The notes: generated by a model from the sequence alone, not told the origin. A stretch of 64,000 nt of DNA from Methylobacillus glycogenes JCM 2850 (GCF_000617925.1 NZ_BAMT01000002.1:310001-374000), one strand, 5' to 3'. Shown: positions 1 through 10,971, numbered from the stretch's first letter. Numbers and translations are program-made.

Positions 1-609
1 CACGATTCCATCGGTCAGGGTGAAGATGGTCCTACTCACCAGCCTATCGAGAACACCGCTGGTCTGCGTTACATTCCTAACATGGATGTATGGCGTCCTG
101 CTGATTCCGTTGAAACTGCTATCTCCTGGGTAGCTGCTGTTGAGCGCAAGAATGGCCCAAGCAGCCTGGTGCTGAGCCGTCAGAACGTTCCTGGCATCAA
201 GCATGACGAGAAGCACTTCGACCTGATCCGCAAGGGTGGTTATGTATTCTCCGACGTTGAAGGCAAGGCTGATGTCATCATCATCAGTAACGGTTCCGAA
301 CTTGATCTGGCGATCAAGGCTGCGGCCGAACTGAATGCTGCTGGCACCAAGGTGCGTGTGGTTTCCATGCCATCTACCAATGTGTTCGATCGTCAAGATC
401 AAGCATACAAGGACAGCGTATTGACTCCAGGCGTGAAGCGCGTAGCTGTTGAAGCTGGCGTGACCGACTTCTGGCGCAAGTACGTTGGTCTGGAAGGTGC
501 AGTCGTTGGTATCGATACCTTCGGCGAATCTGCTCCAGGCGGCGTATTGTTCAAGCACTTCGGCTTCACAGTTGAAAATGTTGTGAAGACCGTCAAGTCC
601 GTGCTGTAA
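1..609 (+). CDS. tkt: Transketolase, C-terminal part (cut by window edge)
   Basis: Transketolase moves two-carbon units between sugar phosphates, using thiamine diphosphate, in the pentose phosphate and ribulose monophosphate rearrangement steps. The frame is open from base 1 and begins inside the pyrimidine-binding domain with HDSIGQGEDGPTHQP, a family hallmark; the C-terminal transketolase domain follows (for example VIIISNGSELDLAIKAA). Only the last 202 residues are in the window. It ends in a terminator and is followed by gap, so it heads the central carbon cluster. Identification is secure; the N-terminal two thirds cannot be judged. Confidence 0.95.
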   Translation, partial: HDSIGQGEDGPTHQPIENTAGLRYIPNMDVWRPADSVETAISWVAAVERKNGPSSLVLSRQNVPGIKHDEKHFDLIRKGGYVFSDVEGKADVIIISNGSELDLAIKAAAELNAAGTKVRVVSMPSTNVFDRQDQAYKDSVLTPGVKRVAVEAGVTDFWRKYVGLEGAVVGIDTFGESAPGGVLFKHFGFTVENVVKTVKSVL

Positions 610-1680
<1,071 letters not shown>

Positions 1681-1695
1681 TTGCAAGGAGCTGCC

Positions 1696-2875
1696 ATGTC
1701 CGTAATCAAAATGACAGACCTAGACCTTAAGGGTAAGCGCGTATTTATTCGTGCTGACCTTAACGTGCCAGTGAGTGATGGCAAGGTTACCTCTGATGCG
1801 CGCATCACAGCCTCACTGGCGACCATACAGCATGCCGTCAATGCTGGGGCACGAGTGATGGTGACCTCGCATCTGGGCCGTCCTGAAGAAGGTGTGTATT
1901 CCAAGGAAAACTCGCTCAAGCCAGTGGCTGACGTGCTATCTGCCAAACTGGGTAAGCCTGTACGCCTGATCAAGGATTGGGTGGAAGGTGGTTTTGATGT
2001 GGCAGAAGGCGAAGTAGTACTGCTGGAAAATTGCCGCTTCAACACTGGCGAGAAGAAAAATCTCGAAGCCACCGCTCGCAAGTATGCCGCGCTATGCGAT
2101 GTGTTTGTCATGGATGCGTTTGGTACTGCACACCGGCCGAAGCCTCTACCTATGGTGTGGCGCAATATGCGCCTGTAGCCGCAGCTGGCATCTTGCTGGT
2201 GAACGAGCTGGATGCCCTGGGCAAAGCCCTGCTGGAGCCTGCACGTCCGCTGGTGGCCATTGTGGGTGGTTCCAAGGTTTCCACTAAACTGACCGTGCTG
2301 GAAAGCCTGGCAGAAAAGGTAGACCAGATGGTGGTTGGCGGTGGTATTGCCAACACCTTCCTCAAGGCAGCGGGCAAGCCCGTGGGCAAATCGTTGTGCG
2401 AGGATGATCTGGTGCCGACGGCACAAAGCCTGACCAAGACCATGGCTCAGCGTGGCGCAGCGTACCTATCGCTACCGATGTGGTGTGCGGCAAACAGTTT
2501 GATGCCAATGAGCCTGCCGTATTGAAGGCAGCAGAAGACGTGGCCGCCGATGACATGATTTTCGATATAGGCCCGGATTCGGCACAGCAACTGGCTGACA
2601 TCATTCTCAAGGCTGGCACTGTGGTGTGGAATGGCCCGGTAGGTGTATTCGAGTTTGACCAGTTTGGTGCGGGCACCAAGACAATTGCCGAGGCAATTGC
2701 CAAGACCAAGGCGTTCACCCTGGCGGGTGGTGGTGACACCATCGCTGCGATTCAGAAATACGATATCTATGATCAGGTTTCGTATATCTCGACCGCGGGT
2801 GGCGCTTTCCTGGAGTTCCTCGAAGGCAAGAAATTGCCTGCGGTGGACATTCTGGAGCAACGCGCACAAGGCTAA
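1696..2875 (+). CDS. pgk: Phosphoglycerate kinase, two frame breaks
   Basis: Transfers the acyl phosphate of 1,3-bisphosphoglycerate to ADP. AAGGAG at 1685-1690 supports the ATG at 1696. The N-terminal domain ([23 protein letters not shown]) is in one frame up to about 2135, the middle ([28 protein letters not shown]) in a second frame up to about 2461, and the C-terminal part ([22 protein letters not shown]) in a third. Each break is repaired by one added base (CGG/GCC near 2135; GCA/GNN/GTA near 2461), giving a normal product of about 393 residues. An essential glycolytic gene with two breaks argues for sequence error, not decay. Confidence 0.93.
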
Positions 2876-2893
2876 TCACAGCCCTGTAAGTTA

Positions 2894-2923
2894 AAAAAAG
2901 AGCCCTAGTGGCTCCTTTTTTTT
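2894..2923 (+). terminator. Terminator after pgk
   Basis: GAGCC and GGCTC pair around the loop CTAGT, flanked by an A-run on the left and eight T on the right. The left arm is one G short of a perfect match to the right arm (AAAGAGCC where AAAGGAGCC would pair). Confidence 0.75.
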
Positions 2924-3067
2924 GCTATTTAGTTTTTTTGCTATTGATTTGTCTATACTTGATCTTGAATTGCCCAACTGGATTTTGTGTCACATAAAAA
3001 GCAGACAATCAGCACCATTTGAGCATTGATGTGTCATTCCATTGATTGCGGACAACAGGAGTTGCAG

Positions 3068-4510
3068 ATGACATTGCGCAAAACCAAGATCGTGGCCACG
3101 CTAGGGCCAGCTTCCAGTGATGAAGCCATACTCGAAAGTATGGTGGACGCCGGAGTGGATGTAGTCAGGCTGAATTTTTCCCATGGCACTGCTGCCGATC
3201 ACATTGCGCGCGCTGAGCTGATACGCGATATCTGCCGTCGCAGCGGCCGCCCTGTCGGTATCTTGTGCGATCTGCAAGGCCCTAAAATCCGCATCGGCAA
3301 ATTTGAGAATAATCGTATTCTGCTCAAGGTTGGCGAGCGGTTTATTCTGGATGCCAGTTGCCCCTTGGGCAATCAGGAGCGCGTGGGCCTGGATTACAAA
3401 ACCCTGCCCGATGAAGTGGAGCCAGGGGCCGTGCTGTTGCTGGATGATGGTCGCATCGTGCTGCACGTGGAGGCCGTGGAGGGTAGGCAGGTCATCTGCA
3501 CCGTGACTGCTGGTGGGGTGCTATCAAACAACAAAGGCATCAACCGCCAGGGTGGCGGCCTGTCAGCCGAAGCCCTGACGCAAAAAGACCGAGACGACAT
3601 TGTGACCGCGGTGGCGCTGGAGGCTGACTATATCGCCGTCTCATTCCCGCGCAGCGGCGAGGATATCGAGCTGGCACGGCAACTTGTGGAAGAGGCAGGC
3701 GGTCATGCCGCCATCGTCGCCAAGATTGAGCGCGCAGAGGCAATAGAAGCGCTGGATGAAATTATTGAGGCCTCGGATGTGATCATGGTGGCGCGCGGTG
3801 ATCTCGGTGTTGAGGTGGGTGATGCTGCCGTGCCTGGGCTGCAAAAGCGCATGATACGCAGCGCCAGACTGAAGAATAAACTCGTAATCACGGCCACCCA
3901 GATGATGGAATCCATGATTTCCAGCCCGATTCCCACTCGTGCCGAGGTGTCTGATGTGGCCAATGCCGTCATCGATGGTACTGATGCCGTCATGCTCTCG
4001 GCGGAAACCGCCGCCGGGCAATATCCGCTAGAGGCAATTCAAGCCATGCATAGAGTCTGCATGGAGGCCGAGCGCGAATACGACAGCCATCACCTGCAAG
4101 CCCCGATCAATGACGAGTTTGAATTCATCGATGAAGCCATCTCCATGGCCTCGGTGTATGTGGCGGAGCATCTCAACGTCAAGGCGATTGCGGCGCTGAC
4201 CAAATCAGGCTCCTCTGTCACCTGGCTCTCACGCTCCAACACCAATGTACCCATCTACGCGCTCACTACCGAACGTAACACGCGGCGCAAACTATCGCTG
4301 TATCGTGGTGTTTATCCCTATCATATTGAACAGCCGAGCAAGGATCTGGGTAAGATTCTTTATGATGCTGAGGAAACCCTGCTGAGGCTGGGGGCGGTGA
4401 ACAAAGGGGACTTGATGATGCTGACGTTTGGGGAGCCTATAGGCAAGGCCGGTGGCACCAACACCCTGCAGATCGTGCGCGTGGGTGAACACCGACGCGA
4501 GCAGCGTTGA
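3068..4510 (+). CDS. pyk: Pyruvate kinase
   Basis: Converts PEP and ADP to pyruvate and ATP. I chose the ATG at 3068 because AGGAG lies at 3057-3061 and the product then begins MTLRKTKIVATLGPASS, the usual N-terminus; an upstream ATG at 3026 would add 14 unlikely residues. The 480-residue product shows NFSHG, the GPKIR segment, the active-site stretch AAIVAKIERAEAI with the catalytic lysine, MVARGDLGVEV and ATQMMESM. It lies between pgk and fba; the fba start follows 16 bases after its stop, so the two are probably co-transcribed. ppsA, which runs the opposite reaction, is also in this window. Confidence 0.96.
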   Translation: MTLRKTKIVATLGPASSDEAILESMVDAGVDVVRLNFSHGTAADHIARAELIRDICRRSGRPVGILCDLQGPKIRIGKFENNRILLKVGERFILDASCPLGNQERVGLDYKTLPDEVEPGAVLLLDDGRIVLHVEAVEGRQVICTVTAGGVLSNNKGINRQGGGLSAEALTQKDRDDIVTAVALEADYIAVSFPRSGEDIELARQLVEEAGGHAAIVAKIERAEAIEALDEIIEASDVIMVARGDLGVEVGDAAVPGLQKRMIRSARLKNKLVITATQMMESMISSPIPTRAEVSDVANAVIDGTDAVMLSAETAAGQYPLEAIQAMHRVCMEAEREYDSHHLQAPINDEFEFIDEAISMASVYVAEHLNVKAIAALTKSGSSVTWLSRSNTNVPIYALTTERNTRRKLSLYRGVYPYHIEQPSKDLGKILYDAEETLLRLGAVNKGDLMMLTFGEPIGKAGGTNTLQIVRVGEHRREQR

Positions 4511-4526
4511 AGCCGGAGGCACTACC

Positions 4527-5578
4527 ATGGCATTGATCAGTCTGCGACAATTGCTGGACCATGCTGCCGAGCATGATTACGGCGTCCCAGCTTCAATTTC
4601 AATAACCTCGAGCAGTTGCACGCCATCATGCAGGCAGCCCATGCCTGCGACAGCCCGGTCATCCTGCAAGCCTCAGCCGGGGCCAGGCGTTACACCGGGG
4701 AGGCGTTTCTGCTCAAGCTGGTGGAGGCTGCCCTGGCCAGTTATCCCCATTTACCCGTGGTGTTGCACCAGGATCATGGCGCCTCGCCCCAGGTCTGCCA
4801 GCAAGCCATAGACAGCGGCTTCAGCAGCGTGATGATGGATGGCTCCTTGCTGGAGGATGCCAAGACACCTTCCAGCTATGACTACAACATCAACGTCACG
4901 CGCAGCGTGGTGGAGGCTGCACATGCCGTGGGTGTGTCGGTGGAAGGGGAACTGGGCGTGCTGGGTTCTCTGGAAACAGGCTTGGCCGGGGAAGAAGATG
5001 GTGTGGGTGCCGCAGGCAAGCTGGATCATGCCCAGATGCTCACCAGCCCCGACGAGGCCGTGGATTTTGTTGCACGCACCGAGGTGGATGCGCTGGCGAT
5101 TGCGATTGGGACTTCGCATGGTGCCTATAAATTCACGCGCCCGCCTACAGGGGAGACGCTGTCCATACAGCGCATAGGTGAAATTCACGCCCGGCTGCCG
5201 AATACGCATTTAGTCATGCACGGTTCATCTTCGGTGCCGCAGGAGTGGTTGCAGGTCATTAACCAGTATGGCGGTGAGATTCCAGAAACCTATGGGGTGC
5301 CGGTCGAAGAAATTGTGCAGGGCATCCGGAGCGGGGTGCGCAAGGTCAATATTGATACCGATCTGCGCATTGCCTTTACTGGTGCCTTGCGGCGTTTTCT
5401 GGCACAGCCTCAGCATCAGGCCGAGTTTGATCCTCGCAAGATATTGAGTGCGGCCACGGCTGCCATGCAGGATTTATGTCAGGCCAGATATGAGGCGTTT
5501 GGCTCGGCCGGGCATGCGGGCAAAATCAAGCCCTTATCTCTGACGCAGATGGCCATGCGTTATCGCCAATCAAGCTAG
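4527..5578 (+). CDS. fba: Class II fructose-bisphosphate aldolase, one frame break
   Basis: Zinc-dependent cleavage or formation of fructose-1,6-bisphosphate. GGAGG at 4515-4519 supports the ATG at 4527. The first 22 residues ([16 protein letters not shown] onward to YGVPA) are in one frame, then [17 protein letters not shown] continues in another; one base is missing near 4592 (GCTTC where GCTTTC or GCCTTC is expected). Restored length is about 350 residues, typical of the Calvin-cycle-like class II group. Zinc-ligand and substrate motifs seen are [22 protein letters not shown] and [12 protein letters not shown]. It closes the tkt-gap-pgk-pyk-fba group. Confidence 0.93.
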
Positions 5579-5622
5579 GGGTGCAAGGCTGAGCTGCTGC
5601 ACGACATGCTGTGATTACAGCG

Positions 5623-5628
5623 TATAAT
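5623..5628 (+). promoter_or_regulatory. Possible -10 box before the psiE-like gene
   Basis: A perfect TATAAT lies 29 bases before the ATG at 5658. No good -35 element is visible 16-18 bases upstream, so this is a weak call. Confidence 0.35.
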
Positions 5629-5657
5629 GCGGGCATCTACAGCGAGGTTTGCCCCAT

Positions 5658-6095
5658 ATGCAGCCCAATAAATTCAGCAAAATAGGTCAACATGGCATAG
5701 GCTTTGTCGAGCAGGCCATGCTGATCTTCATCACCATTGCCACTATCGTTGCCACAGGTCAGGCCGTCGCGCATATCTGGGTGGCAGGGGCAGTGACGGT
5801 GGCAGATTTGTTGCTGCTGTTCCTGTACCTCGAAATCCTCACCATGCTCAACCACTACCTGGGTTCGGGCAATCTGCCAGTGCGCTATCCGCTGTATATC
5901 GGCATCATCGCCCTGGCGCGCTATCTGGTGCTGGATATCAAGGAGCTTGAAGCCTGGCGCATATTCGCGGTTTCCGCCTCCATACTGCTGATTGCCGTGG
6001 CCATCCTGGTGGTGCGCTATGGGCATGTGAAATTCCCCTATTCCGATGGTCATGAGCCTGAACACAATCATGGCCCTGACCATCACTCCAAATAG
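5658..6095 (+). CDS. PsiE-like phosphate-starvation membrane protein
   Basis: Integral membrane protein resembling the phosphate-starvation-inducible PsiE family, whose molecular function is unknown. About 145 residues with four hydrophobic segments (residues roughly 15-38, 45-62, 74-90 and 100-120) and a histidine-rich tail ending GHEPEHNHGPDHHSK. The motif LLLFLYLEILTM and the YPLYIGIIALAR segment are typical. I prefer the ATG at 5658 over the TTG three codons upstream; GCGAGG at 5642-5647 is the likely ribosome site. The histidine tail could bind metal, but that is conjecture. No Pho box was recognised. Confidence 0.75.
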   Translation: MQPNKFSKIGQHGIGFVEQAMLIFITIATIVATGQAVAHIWVAGAVTVADLLLLFLYLEILTMLNHYLGSGNLPVRYPLYIGIIALARYLVLDIKELEAWRIFAVSASILLIAVAILVVRYGHVKFPYSDGHEPEHNHGPDHHSK

Positions 6096-6119
6096 TCTTA
6101 GTGATAGAAGGACACTGTT

Positions 6120-7016
6120 TTGACTACACCTTTAATGCAATCTAGCATCAAGAGCCTCAAGCTCATCAACCAAGGCAAGGTGCGTGATATTTATGATCTT
6201 GATGACCAGCACATGTTGCTGGTGGCGAGTGACCGCCTGTCGGCGTTTGATGTCATTCTGCCCACCCCCATCAAGGACAAGGGCGCGGTGCTGACCCAGA
6301 TCGCCAATTTCTGGTTCGACAAGTTGCAGCATGTAGTGCGTAACCACCTGACTGGCATTGATCCTGACACCGTAGTGAGTGACCCTGCCGAAAAGGCGCA
6401 ACTGGGCCCACGCGCGCTGGTAGTGAAAAAGCTCAAACCGTTGCCGATTGAAGCTATCGTGCGTGGTTACCTGGCGGGTTCTGGCTGGAAGGAATACAAG
6501 GCCAGCCAAAGCGTGTGCGGCATTCCGCTGCCTGCTGGCCTGCAAGAGGCCTCACAATTGCCCGAGCCGCTGTTCACGCCTTCGAGCAAGGCCGAAGTGG
6601 GTGACCATGACGAAAACATCACGCTGGAAAAGTGCGCACAATTGCTAGGCCAGGAACTGGCGGACAAAGTAGCCAAGGTCAGCGTGCAGTTGTACAAGGA
6701 AGCCGCCGCCTATGCCTTGAGCCGTGGCATTATCATTGCCGACACCAAGTTTGAATTTGGTTTGGACGAGGCGGGCGAGCTTTATCTGATAGACGAAGTG
6801 CTGACCCCGGACTCCTCACGCTTCTGGCCGCAGGATCAATACCAGTTGGGCAGCAACCCGCCCAGCTTTGACAAACAATACGTGCGCGACTGGCTGGAAT
6901 CCACAGGCTGGAACAAAACAGCGCCCGGCCCGGCCTTGCCAGACGATGTGGCGGCCAAGACTGGCGAGAAATATCGTGAGGCATTTGAGCGCCTCACTGG
7001 CAGGCCTTTCTCCTGA
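6120..7016 (+). CDS. purC: SAICAR synthetase
   Basis: Joins aspartate to CAIR in de novo purine synthesis, using ATP. The 298-residue product shows [10 protein letters not shown] at the N-terminus, [16 protein letters not shown], the [14 protein letters not shown] signature and [14 protein letters not shown] near residue 225. The start appears to be TTG at 6120: AGAAGG lies at 6106-6111 with suitable spacing, whereas the next ATG (6135) is too far from it. A TTG start may lower translation. Other purine genes, purE and purK, occur at 25706-27489 and are not linked to it. Confidence 0.95.
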   Translation: MTTPLMQSSIKSLKLINQGKVRDIYDLDDQHMLLVASDRLSAFDVILPTPIKDKGAVLTQIANFWFDKLQHVVRNHLTGIDPDTVVSDPAEKAQLGPRALVVKKLKPLPIEAIVRGYLAGSGWKEYKASQSVCGIPLPAGLQEASQLPEPLFTPSSKAEVGDHDENITLEKCAQLLGQELADKVAKVSVQLYKEAAAYALSRGIIIADTKFEFGLDEAGELYLIDEVLTPDSSRFWPQDQYQLGSNPPSFDKQYVRDWLESTGWNKTAPGPALPDDVAAKTGEKYREAFERLTGRPFS

Positions 7017-7030
7017 AACAAACACTCAAA

Positions 7031-7327
7031 GTGCTAGGCCAGCGGCTTAAAGCCCTGGCCCAGCAACTCAAGCGCGAGCTGGCGGTGTACCGCCAGGTGT
7101 TGCGCCATCCGCAGACACCTTGGCTAGCCAAGGTGTTTCTGGGCCTGGCGGTAGGCTATTTGCTCATGCCGTTTGACCTGATACCAGATTTTATTCCGGT
7201 GCTGGGGCAGTTAGATGACCTGGTCATTGTGCCGCTGCTGTTTTATCTGGGACTGCGCTGTGTGCCCGAGCATATCGTGCAGCAATGCCGCCAAGAAGTT
7301 GCACAGGCTAGTGCGGCAGGCACTTGA
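7031..7327 (+). CDS. DUF1232 (YkvA-like) small membrane protein
   Basis: A protein of about 98 residues with the DUF1232 core LMPFDLIPDFIPVLGQLDD, which normally forms a short membrane-associated helical pair. Function is unknown. The basic, helical N-terminus (LKALAQQLKRELAVYRQVL) precedes it. The GTG at 7031 is the nearest usable start but lacks a clear ribosome site; the frame is open back into purC, so translation may begin upstream. It follows purC after 14 bases and may be carried on the purC transcript. Confidence 0.72.
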   Translation: MLGQRLKALAQQLKRELAVYRQVLRHPQTPWLAKVFLGLAVGYLLMPFDLIPDFIPVLGQLDDLVIVPLLFYLGLRCVPEHIVQQCRQEVAQASAAGT

Positions 7328-7448
7328 AGCCATAGTCAGGATAGTCAGGCTGCGCTAAAATCCCTGCGATTTCATGCGTCCCCACGCGTGTTTAACGATT
7401 TCGCTGCAATATTTTTTTAAACTATAGAACCAGATTAAGGATCACGCG

Positions 7449-7979
7449 ATGTCCCTCTGTAATGTGCCGGCAGGCAAAGATATCCCTAACGATTTTAACG
7501 TCATCATCGAAATCTCGATGCGCGGCGAACCCATCAAGTTTGAAGTGGACAAGGATAGCGGCGCGGTGTTTGTTGATCGCTTTATGGGTACTTCCATGCA
7601 TTACCCATGTAACTATGGTTACATCCCGCAAACCCTGTCTGAAGATGGTGACCCGGTTGATGTGCTGGTCATCACCCCTATCCCACTGCAACCCGGTGTG
7701 GTGATTCGTTGCCGTGCAATTGGCGTGCTGACCATGGAAGATGATGGTGGTGTGGATGCCAAAGTATTGGCCGTGCCTGTGGACAAAATCTGCCCACAAT
7801 ACAAGGACATCAAGAGCTACAAGGATATCCCTGAGTTTCAGCTGGCACCCATTGCGCACTTCTTCGAGCACTACAAGGATCTGGAAAAGGGCAAGTGGGT
7901 CAAGGTTGGTGAGTGGAAAGATGCAGACGCTGCCAAGCAAGAAATCGTTGCTGGCGTGGAGCGCCACGGCAAGGAATAA
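7449..7979 (+). CDS. ppa: Inorganic pyrophosphatase
   Basis: Hydrolyses pyrophosphate to orthophosphate, pulling biosynthetic reactions forward; soluble, magnesium-dependent, normally hexameric. At 176 residues it has the length of the bacterial family I enzyme. The metal-binding signature [11 protein letters not shown] is present, along with [13 protein letters not shown] and [15 protein letters not shown] lies 8 bases before the ATG. It has its own terminator and about 120 bases of upstream non-coding DNA, so it is probably a single-gene unit. Confidence 0.97.
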   Translation: MSLCNVPAGKDIPNDFNVIIEISMRGEPIKFEVDKDSGAVFVDRFMGTSMHYPCNYGYIPQTLSEDGDPVDVLVITPIPLQPGVVIRCRAIGVLTMEDDGGVDAKVLAVPVDKICPQYKDIKSYKDIPEFQLAPIAHFFEHYKDLEKGKWVKVGEWKDADAAKQEIVAGVERHGKE

Positions 7980-8010
7980 TCATTCCAGGCTGGCGCTATT
8001 GAAGTAATAA

Positions 8011-8036
8011 AAAAGAGGAGCTGTCGCTCCTCTTTT
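8011..8036 (+). terminator. Terminator after ppa
   Basis: Perfect 11-bp hairpin (AAAAGAGGAGC, loop TGTC, GCTCCTCTTTT). The A/T ends on both sides would also let it act for the opposing gene that ends at 8072. Confidence 0.9.
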
Positions 8037-8071
8037 GCTTTTAGTAAAGCTGGATTCTTATCGTTGTGCAG

Positions 8072-8881
8072 CTATTCGCCAACCTGTAGCAGCAAGCCTT
8101 TGCGTCTGGCGATATGGAAATAGCCTAAAAAGATGGCAATGCCGCCCGACAGGTAAATCACATTCAGCCCCGCCGCCCATAGCATGTGCTCGGCGATGAA
8201 TCTATGTTCGGTCAATAGCGCGCGCATGCCTTCAAACACATGGCTGGCAGGCAAGGCCCAGGCGATAGGTTGTAGCCAAGTGGGCAGCACGGACACCGGG
8301 TAGAAAATTGCACATAGCGGCTGTATGGCAAATACGCTGACCCAGGCCACACTCTCCGCCCCCATGCCATAGCGCAGCACAATGCCAGAGACAATCAGCC
8401 CTATGGCCCAGCCCATGATGATGAGGTTGAGGAAGAAAGCAATCAGCGGCAGGCCAATATCGTAGATGTTGTAATGGAACAACGGAATGGCAATCAGCGT
8501 GGCACCACCTATGCCTATCAGCGTGCGCAGCAAGCTCATGAACAACAGTGAAGCCACCATTTCATAAGGCCGTAAAGGGCTAACAAAGAGATGGCCCAGA
8601 TTGCGCGACCACATCTCCTCCATGAATACCAAGGCTATGCCCATCTGGCCGCGGAACAGCACATCCCATAGCAATACTGCGGATAACAGAATGCCGCTGG
8701 CCTGGGCAATATAGCTGCTGTTGTTTTGCAGAAACAGGGTGATAAACCCCCACAGGACCATCTGCACCGTAGGCCAGTAGACCATTTCCAGCACGCGAGG
8801 CCAGGAGGAGCGCATCAGGTAAAGATGACGCAATGCCACGCCGCCGATGCGGCGCAAAGAGAAAGCAACATCCTGGCTCAT
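8072..8881 (-). CDS. ABC-2 type exporter permease
   Basis: Membrane subunit of an ABC exporter. The 269-residue product has about six hydrophobic segments and belongs to the ABC-2 membrane family (related to NodJ-type permeases). The cytoplasmic-loop segment RNLGHLFVSPLRPYEMVASL is typical. Its ATG overlaps the stop of the upstream ATPase gene in an ATGA, so the two subunits are translationally coupled. The substrate cannot be inferred; distant relatives export polysaccharides, drugs or lipids. Confidence 0.85.
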   Translation of the reverse strand: MSQDVAFSLRRIGGVALRHLYLMRSSWPRVLEMVYWPTVQMVLWGFITLFLQNNSSYIAQASGILLSAVLLWDVLFRGQMGIALVFMEEMWSRNLGHLFVSPLRPYEMVASLLFMSLLRTLIGIGGATLIAIPLFHYNIYDIGLPLIAFFLNLIIMGWAIGLIVSGIVLRYGMGAESVAWVSVFAIQPLCAIFYPVSVLPTWLQPIAWALPASHVFEGMRALLTEHRFIAEHMLWAAGLNVIYLSGGIAIFLGYFHIARRKGLLLQVGE

Positions 8882-9630
8882 GCTTGCTCCTGGTTATGAC
8901 TATTGTGGCGGGCGATATCGATAAACACTTCTTCCAGGCTGCTGCGGCCATAGGCGCTGATCAGCGCTGCGGGTGTGCCAGTGTGCACCACTTGTCCCTG
9001 GCGCATCATGATGACATCGCTGGCCATGCGTTCCACTTCCGACATATTGTGTGAGGCCAGCAGTATGCTGGCGCCTGTCCTGGCCTGATACTGCTCCAGA
9101 TAACTGCGTATAGAGTCCGCCGTATCCGGGTCCAGCGAGGCTGTGGGTTCATCCATCAGCAATAGTTCGGGTTCATTAAGCAAGGCCTTGGCGAGTGAGA
9201 CTCGGGTTTTCTGCCCTGCGGACAATTGCCCATATTTGCGATCCAGTAGCGACGAGAGGTTAAGCGCATCAGCCAGTTCTTCTATGCGCTGCCTGAGTTT
9301 GGGCAGACGGTAGAGGTGACCATAGACAGTGAGGTTCTGGCGTATGGTCAGACGCTGTGGCAGATCCACATAGGGGGAAGAAAAATTCATGCGGTGCAGC
9401 AATCGATAGCGGTGCTGCAGCATGTCCTCCCCCAGAATGCGTATCTGCCCCTGACTTGGCACCAGCAAGCCCAGCAGCATGGCAATAGTGGTGGTTTTGC
9501 CCGCGCCATTGCCACCCAGCAAGGCTGTGGTGACGCCGCGTCTGGCGCGGAAGCTCAGGTTATTGACCGCTTGCACCTGATCGAAATATTTATACAGGCC
9601 GCTGACCTCAATGACAAAATCCCCGCTCAT
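8878..9630 (-). CDS. ABC exporter ATP-binding subunit
   Basis: Energises the adjacent permease. With the start at 9630 the product is 250 residues. Walker A is GGNGAGKTT (residues 39-47), the signature is LSAGQ, Walker B is LLLMDEPTASLD and the H-loop is ASHN. I chose ATG 9630 over 9642 because it overlaps the preceding TSUP stop as ATGA and has GGAG six bases upstream. Gene order TSUP-ATPase-permease with two ATGA overlaps indicates one operon. Confidence 0.88.
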   Translation of the reverse strand: MSGDFVIEVSGLYKYFDQVQAVNNLSFRARRGVTTALLGGNGAGKTTTIAMLLGLLVPSQGQIRILGEDMLQHRYRLLHRMNFSSPYVDLPQRLTIRQNLTVYGHLYRLPKLRQRIEELADALNLSSLLDRKYGQLSAGQKTRVSLAKALLNEPELLLMDEPTASLDPDTADSIRSYLEQYQARTGASILLASHNMSEVERMASDVIMMRQGQVVHTGTPAALISAYGRSSLEEVFIDIARHNSHNQEQA

Positions 9631-10421
9631 ATCAGGCTCCATAGCATCTTCAAGCCGACGATGTAGAGCAGCAGCGCAAACAATCTTTTCAATACGGGCA
9701 CTGGCAAGCTATGCGCCAATTTTGCCCCTAGCGGCGCTGTGAGCATGCTGGCTATGGCGATGCCCGCCAGGGCTGGCAAGTAAAGATAGCCCACGCTATA
9801 AGGGGGTAGGTTGCCCACCGCGAGGCCTGTGATGATAAAACCTGCTGTGCCCGCGATTGCAATAGGCAGGCCAACCGCAGCGGAAGTGCCTATGGCATAG
9901 CGCGCATTGAAGTTGCAATAGATGAGGAAAGGCACAGTCACCGAGCCACCCCCTATGCCGACCAAGCTTGAAATCACACCGATAAAGCCACCCATCAAGG
10001 CGATACCTGTCTTACCCGGAAGTTGTCTATGCGCGGCAGGGGTGAAATTCATGATCATCTGCGTGGCAATTAGCAACACAAACACGGCGAAGATGCTCTT
10101 GAGTAAGAATGTATTCATCTGGCCTGCCAGCACCGCGCCCAGCAAGGTGCCTATGATGATGCCAGGTGCAATCTGGCGTACCACCTGCCAATTCACATTT
10201 TGTTTGGCGTGATGGGCGCGGGCCGAGGAAATGGACGTCAGAATGATGGTGGCCAGCGAAGTACCCAGCGCCATGTGCATGATGTGATGCTGGGGAAAAC
10301 TCAGGCTGGAAAAAATAAACACCAGGATGGGCACAATCACCGTGCCGCCTCCTACGCCCAGCAGGCCGGAGAGAACGCCAGAAACCGCCCCTGCGGCAAA
10401 ATACAATACAAATTCCATCAT
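9627..10421 (-). CDS. TSUP family (TauE/SafE) permease
   Basis: Multi-pass membrane protein of the TSUP family, whose members export or import sulfite, sulfonates or other organic anions. 264 residues, with two copies of the family motif: SGLLGVGGGTVIVPIL near residue 17 and SSLVGIGGGSVTVPFLI near residue 150, reflecting the internal duplication of the family. It is the first gene of a coupled operon with an ABC exporter. Substrate unknown; the coupling to an exporter is unusual enough to suggest a shared physiological role, but that is inference. Confidence 0.85.
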   Translation of the reverse strand: MMEFVLYFAAGAVSGVLSGLLGVGGGTVIVPILVFIFSSLSFPQHHIMHMALGTSLATIILTSISSARAHHAKQNVNWQVVRQIAPGIIIGTLLGAVLAGQMNTFLLKSIFAVFVLLIATQMIMNFTPAAHRQLPGKTGIALMGGFIGVISSLVGIGGGSVTVPFLIYCNFNARYAIGTSAAVGLPIAIAGTAGFIITGLAVGNLPPYSVGYLYLPALAGIAIASMLTAPLGAKLAHSLPVPVLKRLFALLLYIVGLKMLWSLI

Positions 10422-10517
10422 GGTTTAATGCAGCATCCTCTTGGTTAAGTGCGGGTGTTTGTTGATGTGCTGGCTGAGAGCAAACCGCCTGGCAATTGCC
10501 TGCGCGGCGCTAAGTTT

Positions 10518-10933
10518 TTAGCGGCGCGAAGATAGCCGGGCAATGGCATCACCCAAGGCCGAGCCATGCAATTCAGCCGCGAGTTTTTCTAGGCTGGCGG
10601 CCGCCGCAGGGCTGAGCGTGCGTGGCGGTTTGGCTGGCTTGTTGTGGGTAGATTTGACTTGCACTTCCACCCGAATTGAAGTAACTTCAAGCCCTTGTTT
10701 TTGCAGCCAAAGTATCAAGCTTGGCAGCATTATTTTGATTTTGGCAGCCACGGCGCCGTTGTCGGCATAGACCGTCAAGCGCTTGTGCGTAATGCTCCCG
10801 GCCTGGTATAGGGTTTGAGCGCAGCGGGTACGATAGCATTCCATTTTTGCTGTGAAAGCGTCAGTTTTTCCGCCTGCACAGACAGTGCGGCTAGTTCGGC
10901 GTTTCCAGTAAATAAAGCACTAATCCGCAACAT
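10518..10933 (-). CDS. DciA-like DUF721 protein, one frame break
   Basis: DUF721/DciA proteins load or assist the replicative helicase in bacteria lacking DnaC. The N-terminal part (MLRISALFTG, then LSQQKWNAIVPAALKPYT) starts at ATG 10933 in one frame and continues as AGSITHKRLTVYADNGAVA in another; a single missing base near 10802 explains the switch (AGGCC for AGGGCC on the coding strand). Restored length is about 138 residues. The N-terminal half matches the usual W-x-x-hydrophobic-P pattern and the middle the VYADN core. A GGGAG lies about 10 bases before the ATG. Divergent from the M23 gene. Confidence 0.7.
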
Positions 10934-10971
10934 GCCGGCATTTCTCCCAAAGGTAAGCTAGAAGGGAAGCT

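Noticed and set aside
2100-2480. Programmed ribosomal frameshifting in pgk
   Set aside because: No slippery heptamer, and the same one-base shortage occurs in many unrelated genes, so a common error source is simpler.
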